Shown: positions 1 to 5,291, counted from the stretch's first letter. The stretch: DNA of 34,644 nucleotides from a virus (IMGVR_UViG_3300025030_000295:1-34644); one strand, 5' to 3'. Notes: a model not told the origin generated them from the letters alone. Program-made: numbers and translations.

Positions 1-111
1 ATCGAAAGAGCCCGCCGCAGCCTGGACTGGTTTCGCGAGAATATAACTGAAGTCGAAGAAGGGCTGAATTGGATTTACATGTACAAGCAACCGGCCCTGA
101 AACTGGGCTGA
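1..111 (+). CDS. C-terminal fragment of an unknown cassette protein
   Basis: An open frame runs from the first base to a TGA at 109-111 and gives the last 36 residues of a protein whose start lies outside the window. The tail is rich in Arg, Glu and aromatic residues and I do not recognise it. It ends just before the first attC-like site, as the other array genes do, so it is most likely the cargo of an eighth cassette whose own attC lies upstream of the window. Confidence 0.6.
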   Translation: MERARRSLDWFRENITEVEEGLNWIYMYKQPALKLG

Positions 112-113
112 CG

Positions 114-203
114 AACGAACGGGTTTTGCGGCTGAACCGCAGTCACTTTTAACGGCTGCGCTCAACTTTTATCGGCTCGGCGGGTCGAGCCGCTTGGTTA
201 AAT
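114..203 (-). other. attC-like recombination site 1 (90 bp)
   Basis: Read on the - strand, the R''-type box is ATTTAAC (203-197) and the R'-type box is GTTCGTT (120-114), the one poor match to GTTRRRY in the set. The inner arms are GCGGCTGAACCGC (128-140) and GGCGGGTCGAGCCGC, which pair with one extra base in the right-hand arm. Its outer and inner arms are almost identical to those of site 6, with a different centre. It belongs to the cassette of the 217-606 gene: ATTTAAC here is complementary to GTTAAAT at the far end of that cassette. Confidence 0.78.
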
Positions 204-216
204 TTTCGGAGGCATC

Positions 217-606
217 ATGGACAAGCGAGCAATTCATTGGATTACAGGAGATCACACAGGCACCTCAAGTAAAACCATTTGGGCCGCAATGATGGGTGGC
301 GTCGAGGGGACTCACCGGCTGGGCGGACGGTTTGACATCCCTTATGACCCCTCCGACTTTGGCCGCTGTCACCGACTCCTACAACTCATCCCTGAGTGGC
401 GGGCTAACCTTGGCAAGGTCGCTGAGATTTTCCCAGGCTGGAAGCCGATGGTGGACGCATGGGGTGAGTTGGAGGATCTGTGGGAGGAAGAACTGCCGAA
501 AGGGAAGCTCCCGAAACTCTACGAGCGGATTCAGGGGCTTGTGAATGAGTGCCGACTGGCTGACGGGTGGAAGCAAACTAGCCCTTATAGCTGGAGCCGG
601 GACTAA
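217..606 (+). CDS. Phage hypothetical protein (129 aa), cassette cargo
   Basis: The start is ATG 217 with GGAGG at 208-212. It encodes a 129-residue soluble protein with no membrane segment. It opens with a conserved-looking segment (IHWITGDHTGTSSKTIW, from residue 6) followed by a DPSDFGRC motif near residue 44, and it is rich in Trp and charged residues. From memory this type is common in proteobacterial phages and prophages and has no assigned function. It is the only gene of its cassette. The TAA at 604-606 directly abuts the ATTTAAC box of attC site 2. It has its own ribosome binding site just after attC site 1 and no visible promoter, so it probably depends on read-through from upstream. 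Confidence 0.82.
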   Translation: MDKRAIHWITGDHTGTSSKTIWAAMMGGVEGTHRLGGRFDIPYDPSDFGRCHRLLQLIPEWRANLGKVAEIFPGWKPMVDAWGELEDLWEEELPKGKLPKLYERIQGLVNECRLADGWKQTSPYSWSRD

Positions 607-694
607 ATTTAACGGTTCGCGGGTCCCCCGCTGCAGACTTTCACTGACCGGCTCTGGCTGGTCGCAACCTGGCGGGTGGACCCGCTTGTTAAAC
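607..694 (-). other. attC-like recombination site 2 (88 bp)
   Basis: On the - strand the R'' box is GTTTAAC (694-688) and the R' box is GTTAAAT (613-607). The inner arms GCGGGTCCCCCGC and GCGGGTGGACCCGC pair with one extra base in the right arm. The 40-nt centre can form a further small hairpin (GACC/GGTC). GTTTAAC is complementary to GTTAAAC at the far end (1284-1278) of the cassette holding the 705-1283 gene. Confidence 0.85.
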
Positions 695-704
695 CCTGGA
701 GGGA

Positions 705-1283
705 ATGATGGAACCTAAACTGCCGCGGTTGCTCGAATCTGGCCGAGTCGAAGTCAGGCTATCAAGTGTAGGTGGAACGCACGTCTTTGAGGAGTACGGC
801 ATTGACCGGCTGCTGAAGCACCTGCTGGACGCTAAGGAAGTGCTCCGGCCGGTAAAGGCGGGCTCGCCCGAACATAAGACCCGCCTTTACCTGGAGCGCA
901 AGCTGGACGTGGCCCGCGTAGCTAAAATCGTCATGCCGTACTTCATGTCAGAAGCAGACAAAGCAGATGAACAGGACCTGGAGGAAGTTACGGTCTCTGT
1001 TTCCTCAGTCTACAGCGCATGCAATGTCATGGCCTTCATCGAGAACCTGGAGATGTACGAAAAGGAACAGCGGGAGGAGATGGAGCAAATCCGCGCCAAG
1101 CTGTCACAGATAGAAATGGCAATCCGCGACTACCACTTTGCACTGGACACCTGCCAGCATGGGCATGTTGCCTTGGCACAGGCTTACGATGTTATCTCTG
1201 ATGTGATGGGCTTGCCTTGGGAATACGGGGCAGAACAGGTAAGGCGTCGTCATGCCGCGGAGAAGTCGCCGGAGTCGGTTTAA
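705..1283 (+). CDS. Hypothetical protein with coiled-coil segment (192 aa), cassette cargo
   Basis: Two tandem ATGs occur at 705 and 708. GGAGGG at 698-703 sits one base from the first and four from the second, so 708 may be the true start. The protein is soluble and charged. Residues about 100-150 (from VYSACNVMAF through EKEQREEMEQIRAKLSQIE) look like a long amphipathic helix or coiled coil. I do not recognise a family. It is the sole gene of a 671-bp cassette. Its stop codon TAA (1281-1283) lies inside the GTTTAAC core of attC site 3, so the recombination core supplies the stop. Confidence 0.8.
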   Translation: MMEPKLPRLLESGRVEVRLSSVGGTHVFEEYGIDRLLKHLLDAKEVLRPVKAGSPEHKTRLYLERKLDVARVAKIVMPYFMSEADKADEQDLEEVTVSVSSVYSACNVMAFIENLEMYEKEQREEMEQIRAKLSQIEMAIRDYHFALDTCQHGHVALAQAYDVISDVMGLPWEYGAEQVRRRHAAEKSPESV

Positions 1284-1325
1284 CGGTTTTGAGTTGTGCC
1301 AGTAGGCACGAACGCCTTGTTAAAC
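1278..1325 (-). other. attC-like recombination site 3 (48 bp)
   Basis: On the - strand the R'' box is GTTTAAC (1325-1319) and the R' box is GTTAAAC (1284-1278), a perfect outer pair. The inner stem GTTGTGCC/GGCACGAAC has a 4-nt loop and one extra base in the right arm. The - strand reading AACAAGGCGTTCGTGCC closely resembles the left half of classical attC sites such as that of aadA1. It is shorter than the 57-141 bp usually quoted for attC sites. Confidence 0.87.
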
Positions 1326-1351
1326 GGGGCGTACTTTCCATGGAGGGAATC

Positions 1352-1594
1352 ATGAGCGACAAAGAGCATGTGAATCACCCGCAGCACTATGGCGGGAAAG
1401 AGAACCCGTATGAGGCCATCAAGATCATTGAAGCCCACGACTTGGGCTTCAATGACGGCAACGCAGTCAAGTACACCCTTCGCGCTGGCAAGAAGGACCC
1501 CGCCAAGGCGATAGAGGATCGTGAAAAAGCTATTTGGTACCTCACCCGCGAAATCCAAAAACTGAAAGGAGAACTGCCTCATGTTACTCGTTAA
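1352..1594 (+). CDS. DUF3310 (SaV-like) phage protein (80 aa)
   Basis: The start is ATG 1352 with TGGAGGGA just upstream. An in-frame ATG at 1340 lies within that ribosome site and is less likely. The 80-residue protein has the hallmark pattern of the phage DUF3310 family: an N-terminal VNHPQHY motif (residues 7-13), then a region ending NAVKYTLRAGKKD (about 38-50), then an amphipathic helix with AIWYL. The family is frequent beside nucleotide-metabolism genes in phages and its function is not settled. It overlaps thyX by 14 nt and shares one cassette with it, which suggests coupled translation and a joint role in thymidylate supply (inference). Confidence 0.88.
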   Translation: MSDKEHVNHPQHYGGKENPYEAIKIIEAHDLGFNDGNAVKYTLRAGKKDPAKAIEDREKAIWYLTREIQKLKGELPHVTR

Positions 1595-2258
1595 ACCGTC
1601 CGCTGAAATCCTGCACATCACCACCGAGCCGCTGCATCTGATCGAGGCTGCGGGACGGACCTGCTACAAGTCCGAAGACAAGATCACCGCCGACTCCGCG
1701 CCGAAGTTCGCGGAGATGATCCTGAAACGCGGGCACGAGTCGGTGATTGAGCATTGCTCCGCAACCGTTCGCTTCATCTGCGATCGCGGCGTGTCGCATG
1801 AGATCGTGCGTCACCGTCTGGCCAGCTACAGCCAGGAAAGCACGAGATACTGCGACTACGAGGGCGGGCATGTTGCCTTTGTGATTCCGCCCTGGACCAG
1901 ATTTTTACCTGGTGAGGCGTCATGCTGCACCGATGACGCAGCAGTAATCACACTCAACGACATCGCCGACGCAGGAGCTGTTTGGCTCTACAGTATGCAA
2001 CTTGCCGAGAACAACTATAAGGATCTGCGTGATCGAGGCTGGCGTCCCGAGCAGGCCCGCTCCGTCCTGCCGAATAGCTTGAAAACGGAGCTAGTGATGA
2101 CCGCGAACCTGCGCGAGTGGCGCCATTTCTTCAAGCTCCGGACTGCGGCAGCAGCTCACCCCCAGATGCAAGAGGTCGCGTGTCCTCTCCTGGAGAAGTT
2201 CAGGCAGGCAATGCCGGTGCTGTTTAACGATGTTGGCACCACGGAGAGCGCCGTTTAA
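1581..2258 (+). CDS. thyX: Flavin-dependent thymidylate synthase ThyX (225 aa)
   Basis: ThyX makes dTMP from dUMP using methylene-tetrahydrofolate, FAD and NADPH, and feeds phage DNA synthesis in the cytoplasm. The diagnostic motif RHRLASYSQESTRY is at residues 77-90 (RHR, seven residues, then Ser87). The upstream HESVIEH segment (52-58) and the downstream LPNSLKTELVMTANLREWRHF stretch (split here as LPNSLKTE and ANLREWRHF) are also family-typical. Length is normal for the family. It starts at ATG 1581 inside the 3' end of the DUF3310 gene, preceded by GGAG. The TAA stop lies inside the GTTTAAC core of attC site 4 (2253-2259). ThyX in phages is known; here it is cargo of an integron-type cassette. 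Confidence 0.97.
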   Translation: MLLVKPSAEILHITTEPLHLIEAAGRTCYKSEDKITADSAPKFAEMILKRGHESVIEHCSATVRFICDRGVSHEIVRHRLASYSQESTRYCDYEGGHVAFVIPPWTRFLPGEASCCTDDAAVITLNDIADAGAVWLYSMQLAENNYKDLRDRGWRPEQARSVLPNSLKTELVMTANLREWRHFFKLRTAAAAHPQMQEVACPLLEKFRQAMPVLFNDVGTTESAV

Positions 2259-2298
2259 CGAATTTAGCTCAGCGCTTGCGCTGGAGCGGGTGTTATGC
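2253..2298 (-). other. attC-like recombination site 4 (46 bp)
   Basis: On the - strand the R'' box is GCATAAC (2298-2292) and the R' box is GTTAAAC (2259-2253). GTTATGC/GCATAAC is the core also found in Vibrio repeat sites. The inner stem GCTCAGCGC/GCGCTGGAGC has a 2-nt loop and one extra base in the right arm. GCATAAC is exactly complementary to GTTATGC at 3048-3042, the far end of the cassette holding the 2317-3047 genes. Confidence 0.86.
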
Positions 2299-2316
2299 CC
2301 GCAGGAGACGGGGACC

Positions 2317-2694
2317 ATGGACAGTAAATTACACATTCTGCAACACTCCCTGGGCGTCGACCAGTACGGCAACGGGGTTCAGCATCGGAACCATTTTGTT
2401 ACTGGCCCTGGCGGGAAAGACCATGCGGACTGCATGACCCTCGTTGAAATGGGGCTGATGGCCAATCGTGGATCGAGCGCATTAACTGGCGGGTCCGATT
2501 GCTTCATCGTAACCAGGGCGGGCAAGGATTACATGACCCAGAACAGTCCCGTTCCGCCTCCACAACCGAAGTTGACAAAGAGCAAACAGCGGTACCAGCG
2601 GTATTTGGAGTATGGCGATATGTTCGACAGATTCATTGACTTCTGCCGGTGGGATGCTGCCCCGGAAAGAAGCTGGAACGGAGGTAGGGCATGA
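2317..2694 (+). CDS. Phage hypothetical protein (125 aa), cassette cargo
   Basis: The start is ATG 2317, preceded by CAGGAGACGGG. Longer upstream in-frame starts would run back through attC site 4 and are rejected. The N-terminus (HILQHSLGVDQYG, then RNHFVTGPG, then an Asp-His-Ala-x-Cys segment, residues about 6-40) is a type I recognise from many proteobacterial phages, with no known function. The C-terminal third is basic and aromatic. The stop overlaps the next gene's start (ATGA, 2691-2694), so the two genes are translationally coupled and move as one cassette. Confidence 0.83.
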   Translation: MDSKLHILQHSLGVDQYGNGVQHRNHFVTGPGGKDHADCMTLVEMGLMANRGSSALTGGSDCFIVTRAGKDYMTQNSPVPPPQPKLTKSKQRYQRYLEYGDMFDRFIDFCRWDAAPERSWNGGRA

Positions 2695-3047
2695 AGAGAG
2701 ATGAAGCGCGGGAGCTTTTCAATAGCACGTTGTCATACTCGGACGTCACGGTAGAGAGCGCCAAAAGACTCAGGGACATCATCGACTCCAAGATGGTGGA
2801 AAGTGGCCTGATGAACGGCACTTACAGGTGTCAAAAAACTATCTCACGGGTTGGTGACCCTGGGAAATTTTTTACCGGGATCAAATGCAAGTCATTCTAC
2901 TTCACTGGCCGGGAAGCTGTGAGTTTCAACAGGGACGGCTTTGTTGGGTTCGCTGGATGGTCGGACGAAACCAATGTGCAGCCTATCCTGGCAGGCTTCG
3001 CCGAGTGGGTCAACGAGACGGCAGCCGCTAAGCAGCAGGCGGCATAA
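2691..3047 (+). CDS. Hypothetical protein (118 aa), second gene of a two-gene cassette
   Basis: The start is ATG 2691, overlapping the preceding stop by four bases, with GGAGG upstream inside that gene. It encodes a soluble 118-residue protein with a helical N-terminal third and a probable beta-rich middle (CKSFYFTGREAVSFNRDGFVGFAGW, here split: CKSFYFTGREAV and SFNRDGFVGFAGW). It has no family I recognise. The stop TAA (3045-3047) is part of the GCATAAC core of attC site 5. Confidence 0.78.
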   Translation: MKRDEARELFNSTLSYSDVTVESAKRLRDIIDSKMVESGLMNGTYRCQKTISRVGDPGKFFTGIKCKSFYFTGREAVSFNRDGFVGFAGWSDETNVQPILAGFAEWVNETAAAKQQAA

Positions 3048-3091
3048 CGGTTTTCGAGCTGGCCGCGTAGCGGACGAGTGAGGGGTTAAGC
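3042..3091 (-). other. attC-like recombination site 5 (50 bp)
   Basis: On the - strand the R'' box is GCTTAAC (3091-3085) and the R' box is GTTATGC (3048-3042). The inner stem (GGCCGC against GCGGAC) contains one mismatch and one extra base in the right arm, so it is the least tidy of the seven. GCTTAAC is exactly complementary to GTTAAGC at 3827-3821, the other end of the cassette with the 3113-3826 gene. Confidence 0.78.
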
Positions 3092-3112
3092 ATCACATAT
3101 CAGGAGGAGCGG

Positions 3113-3826
3113 ATGGCAAAGGATTCAGAACGCTGGATAAAGGAAGCAAAGGAGAACCTGAAGGACCACCAGTTCAAACAACTGGCGTCGTGGGGCGAAG
3201 GTGATAGCGAGGTGTGGGAGTGCTCACGTCCAGGTTCGAGCTCTTATGCCTTCACCATCTGTATCACACGCATGGGGATCGCCGTCGTCGGAGACATCGA
3301 TGGGCTCACCTTCAACGTTGGCAGCAACTACGGGATGCCTTTCTTGGCTGGGAACGATGTGGGCTACTACATCCACTCAAAGCTGGAGGCGAGCTGCAAG
3401 GAGAAGGAACTGAACCGGGAGCGTTATCTGGAATGGGTGGCTCGGTGTGTCATCAGGTATATTGCCAATAACCATATCGACGGGCTGGAAGAGCGAAAGG
3501 TGGCTATCCCGGACTGGCTCACAGAGCATGCAGATCCTGACCACAAAGATTTCGAGCGTCTTCGGGACTTCGTTTACCACGTATGGCATGGCTTCGACTG
3601 CGCTGACGAGCTTTGGGACTGGTTCTACTCCTGTCACAACCTGCTGGACTCGGCTGATGGTGCGGCAGAAATGCACGAGGCTTACGCCCTCCCCGATCTC
3701 GATGGGGTCGATTTCGATTGGGCCGATGCCCCCGATTTTGAGAAACCGAGAGAGAGCCTGATGGTGCGGCTCCACATGGTAAACGAGGCGGCAAAGCGGA
3801 TCATGGCGCAGAAAGAGTCTGCTTAA
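3113..3826 (+). CDS. Hypothetical acidic protein (237 aa), cassette cargo
   Basis: The start is ATG 3113 with a good CAGGAGGAG ribosome site. It is the largest gene in the array after thyX. The product is acidic, soluble and rich in Trp, Asp and Glu, with no membrane segment or motif I can name. An Asp-rich segment (residues about 193-210) precedes a basic C-terminal helix. It is the only gene of a 779-bp cassette. The TAA at 3824-3826 forms part of the GCTTAAC core of attC site 6. An anti-host or metabolic accessory role would fit its place, but nothing in the sequence shows one. Confidence 0.82.
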   Translation: MAKDSERWIKEAKENLKDHQFKQLASWGEGDSEVWECSRPGSSSYAFTICITRMGIAVVGDIDGLTFNVGSNYGMPFLAGNDVGYYIHSKLEASCKEKELNRERYLEWVARCVIRYIANNHIDGLEERKVAIPDWLTEHADPDHKDFERLRDFVYHVWHGFDCADELWDWFYSCHNLLDSADGAAEMHEAYALPDLDGVDFDWADAPDFEKPRESLMVRLHMVNEAAKRIMAQKESA

Positions 3827-3911
3827 CGGGTTTTGCGGCTGAACCGCCGCCAACTCTTACACACTGACAGAAACTTTTACCGGCTCGGCGGGTCGAGCCG
3901 CTTGGTTGGGC
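3821..3911 (-). other. attC-like recombination site 6 (91 bp)
   Basis: On the - strand the R'' box is GCCCAAC (3911-3905) and the R' box is GTTAAGC (3827-3821). Inner arms GCGGCTGAACCGCC and GGCGGGTCGAGCCGC pair with one extra base on the right. It shares 23 identical bases on the left (3825-3847 with 118-140) and nearly the whole right half with site 1, while the centres differ. GCCCAAC is exactly complementary to GTTGGGC at 4472-4466, the far end of its own cassette. Confidence 0.86.
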
Positions 3912-3937
3912 GATTAAGCCCCAGAAAGGAAGGAACG

Positions 3938-4165
3938 ATGAAAGCAGCGATTGCAATAGATGACTGGAAACTGCCGATTTTTGACCGCCACCTGTCAAAA
4001 GCTGGTCACACCTACGAGATGGGACCGGGAGTAACGGAGGATACGCTCCTCCTCACGGTCGAATCCAACGACATGGCCGCACTGGAAATTGTGGTGCGGT
4101 CCGCGAACACAGAAGCCGCACAGACACCTAAAGGAGGCCGCAATGCAAGAAACTACCCTCACTGA
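3938..4165 (+). CDS. Small hypothetical protein (75 aa), cassette cargo
   Basis: The start is ATG 3938 after AGAAAGGAAGGA. An upstream in-frame start at 3833 would translate through attC site 6 and is rejected. The first 55 residues look like a compact alpha/beta fold (FDRHLSKAGHTYEMGPGVT, then TLLLTVESND). The basic tail past residue 60 overlaps the next gene by 23 nt and may be poorly constrained. No family recognised. It is the first of two genes in a 645-bp cassette. Confidence 0.68.
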   Translation: MKAAIAIDDWKLPIFDRHLSKAGHTYEMGPGVTEDTLLLTVESNDMAALEIVVRSANTEAAQTPKGGRNARNYPH

Positions 4166-4463
4166 TGGATCACCAGTGACACCGGACCATCGCGAAATCG
4201 ACCCTACAACGGGGATGCAGAAAGGCTACGTCGTGCTTTCCGCTGAAGAACGGGCAAAGGGCTTTGTGCGGCCAGTGCGCCGCTCCTACGTGCATGACAA
4301 GTGCGGGACTGTAACGACGATGGGACAGTCGCTGGCAGAAACCTACGCCCGCGATCCTGGCTTTTACAGCGGGACGTTCTGCGCCACCTGCCGCGCTCAC
4401 TTTCCTGTCGGAGCTAATGGCGAGTTCACCTGGCACGGGACAAACGAGAAGGTCGGAGTCTGA
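4143..4463 (+). CDS. Putative zinc-binding phage protein (106 aa), cassette cargo
   Basis: The start is ATG 4143 with a strong TAAAGGAGG site inside the 3' end of the preceding gene. Cys/His pairs occur in a YVHDKCGT segment near residue 60 and in FCATCRAHF near residue 85, so a small zinc-ribbon or zinc-stabilised fold is likely. The N-terminal third (around residues 21-40, TTGMQKGYVVLSAEERAKG) resembles phage proteins of unknown function found in proteobacterial phages. TGA ends at 4463, three bases before the GCCCAAC core of attC site 7. Confidence 0.8.
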   Translation: MQETTLTDGSPVTPDHREIDPTTGMQKGYVVLSAEERAKGFVRPVRRSYVHDKCGTVTTMGQSLAETYARDPGFYSGTFCATCRAHFPVGANGEFTWHGTNEKVGV

Positions 4464-4465
4464 CG

Positions 4466-4511
4466 GCCCAACGGTCTTTAGCTGTGCGAAAGCACGAGCG
4501 CCTTGTTAGGC
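4466..4511 (-). other. attC-like recombination site 7 (46 bp)
   Basis: On the - strand the R'' box is GCCTAAC (4511-4505) and the R' box is GTTGGGC (4472-4466). The inner stem AGCTGTGC/GCACGAGC has a short GAAA-type loop and one extra base in the right arm. The - strand reading AACAAGGCGCTCGTGC is a classical attC left half. GCCTAAC is exactly complementary to GTTAGGC at 5064-5058, the end of the array. Confidence 0.88.
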
Positions 4512-4526
4512 GCGGGGAGGGAGAGG

Positions 4527-5063
4527 ATGCAGGTAACAGAGCAAACAGTGCAGCGTATGACCATCACGGACGTGCCGAGCTTGGACCCGATAGCGGTTTA
4601 TCTGGAGGATTTTGGAGCAGGCAGGGGAAAGGCTACGATCACCTGTTCCAATGATTCTTGGTCTTACTTTTGGGGAAGCATGGGTGAAGGCTCGACTATC
4701 AGATCCTTTTTGGCTGAGTGCAGCAACGACTATCTGGCCGGTAAGTTTTCTCCTGGCCTCGACCACACAGTAGATGATTTGGACAAGCTGGTGGAGCACG
4801 CCAAAAAGCACATATGCAAGATGCGGCGCGATAACGATTTCAGCAAGGAAACGGCGCGGGAGCTTTTCGACCTTGCCGAACAGCATCTGGATGATGTCAG
4901 TGAGTTTTTTGACGTAGAGCGCGACTTGATGTACCGGATCTTCGGTGACGAGTGGTGGTATGACATCCCGAAGCAGCCTAACCACAAATACGAGTACCTG
5001 TGCAGGATACTTACGACGGTTAAAGAGGCACTTGCAGAGACGGCGGAGAAACTGGCCGCCTAA
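4527..5063 (+). CDS. Phage hypothetical protein (178 aa), terminal cassette cargo
   Basis: The start is ATG 4527 after a purine-rich GGGGAGGGAGAGG. The N-terminal half is beta-rich, with ITCSNDSWSYFWGSMG near residues 39-54 followed by FLAECSNDYLAGK (about 65-77). I recognise this as a conserved phage protein type of unknown function. The C-terminal half is helical and acidic, with an aromatic FGDEWWYDIP patch. Its TAA (5061-5063) is part of the GCCTAAC half-site that closes the array. It is the cassette nearest the late promoter, which in attC polarity would be the most recently added position. Confidence 0.83.
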   Translation: MQVTEQTVQRMTITDVPSLDPIAVYLEDFGAGRGKATITCSNDSWSYFWGSMGEGSTIRSFLAECSNDYLAGKFSPGLDHTVDDLDKLVEHAKKHICKMRRDNDFSKETARELFDLAEQHLDDVSEFFDVERDLMYRIFGDEWWYDIPKQPNHKYEYLCRILTTVKEALAETAEKLAA

Positions 5064-5096
5064 CTCCCTACTATCCCGCCATCCGGCGGGATAGTA
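5058..5096 (-). other. Array-end core half-site with perfect hairpin (candidate attI-like insertion point)
   Basis: GCCTAAC at 5058-5064 (GTTAGGC on the - strand) matches the far end of the last cassette but has no partner box after it. Instead a perfect 12-bp hairpin follows (5069-5080 with 5085-5096, loop ATCC) with no T-run. In attC polarity this is the leading edge of the array, where an attI-type site would sit. It could equally be a decayed attC or a transcription-ending stem-loop. I do not see standard attI direct repeats. Confidence 0.5.
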
Positions 5097-5195
5097 ACTC
5101 CTCCAATCCGCAGCAACCCCTCGCCGTTGCCGCATCCGGCTGGATAATGGAAAACGCAAAAGCCGCCGGGCTGACCTGGATTACCCTCTCTGTGC

Positions 5196-5225
5196 TTGAC
5201 AGACCTCGCCCGCCTGGGATATAGA
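5196..5225 (+). promoter_or_regulatory. Strong sigma70-type promoter, candidate late promoter
   Basis: A consensus -35 TTGACA (5196-5201) is followed after 18 bp by TATAGA (5220-5225). Reading the -10 as GATATA instead gives 16 bp. Transcription should start near 5232. It is the best promoter I see in the window and precedes lysis, packaging, head and tail genes that lack other obvious promoters. Confidence 0.72.
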
Positions 5226-5291
5226 GGCATGATCGCAGTTCCCTCCAAAACCGTCTAACCCCCCACTACTATTACCAAACTGAACCAAACG

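Larger units (their letters stand above)
1..5063 (-). mobile_element. Integron-type gene-cassette array (attC orientation on - strand) carrying + strand phage genes
   Basis: Seven attC-like sites separate seven complete cassettes. Cut points are placed between the AA and the C of each + strand RYYYAAC box (G^TT on the - strand). This gives cassettes 120-612, 613-1283, 1284-2258, 2259-3047, 3048-3826, 3827-4471 and 4472-5063, plus a partial one ending at 119. In all seven the half-site at one end is the exact reverse complement of the half-site at the other end. The cores read from the - strand are GTTAAAT, GTTAAAC, GTTAAAC, GTTATGC, GTTAAGC, GTTGGGC and GTTAGGC. This fits formation from circular cassettes by an IntI-type recombinase. 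The unpaired base in each stem puts attC polarity on the - strand, while every cargo gene is on the + strand. No integrase is present here. The array is visibly less GC-rich than the late genes after it. Confidence 0.88.

Noticed and set aside
2222-2228. Second GTTTAAC inside the thyX 3' end as an alternative core
   Set aside because: It encodes part of ThyX, and the copy at 2253-2259 is the one that pairs with the stem and with GTTAAAC of the same cassette.
3833-3937. N-terminal extension of the 75-aa cassette protein
   Set aside because: It would translate through attC site 6; ATG 3938 has a good ribosome site.
114-4511. The spaced hairpins as a CRISPR array or simple terminators
   Set aside because: Spacing is 490-980 bp, each interval holds genes, the sites differ in sequence, they lack T-runs, and their ends pair across cassettes as attC cores do.
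120-5063. Ordinary (+ strand) attC orientation with genes preceding their attC
   Set aside because: Box motifs and pairings are symmetric and allow it, but the unpaired base is in the wrong arm in all seven sites, and the + strand reading would leave the last cassette without a complete attC.
5253-5259. GTCTAAC followed by CCCCCCACTACTAT, similar to the array end at 5058
   Set aside because: There is no stem or GTTRRRY partner nearby. It could be a relic of another half-site but cannot be supported.
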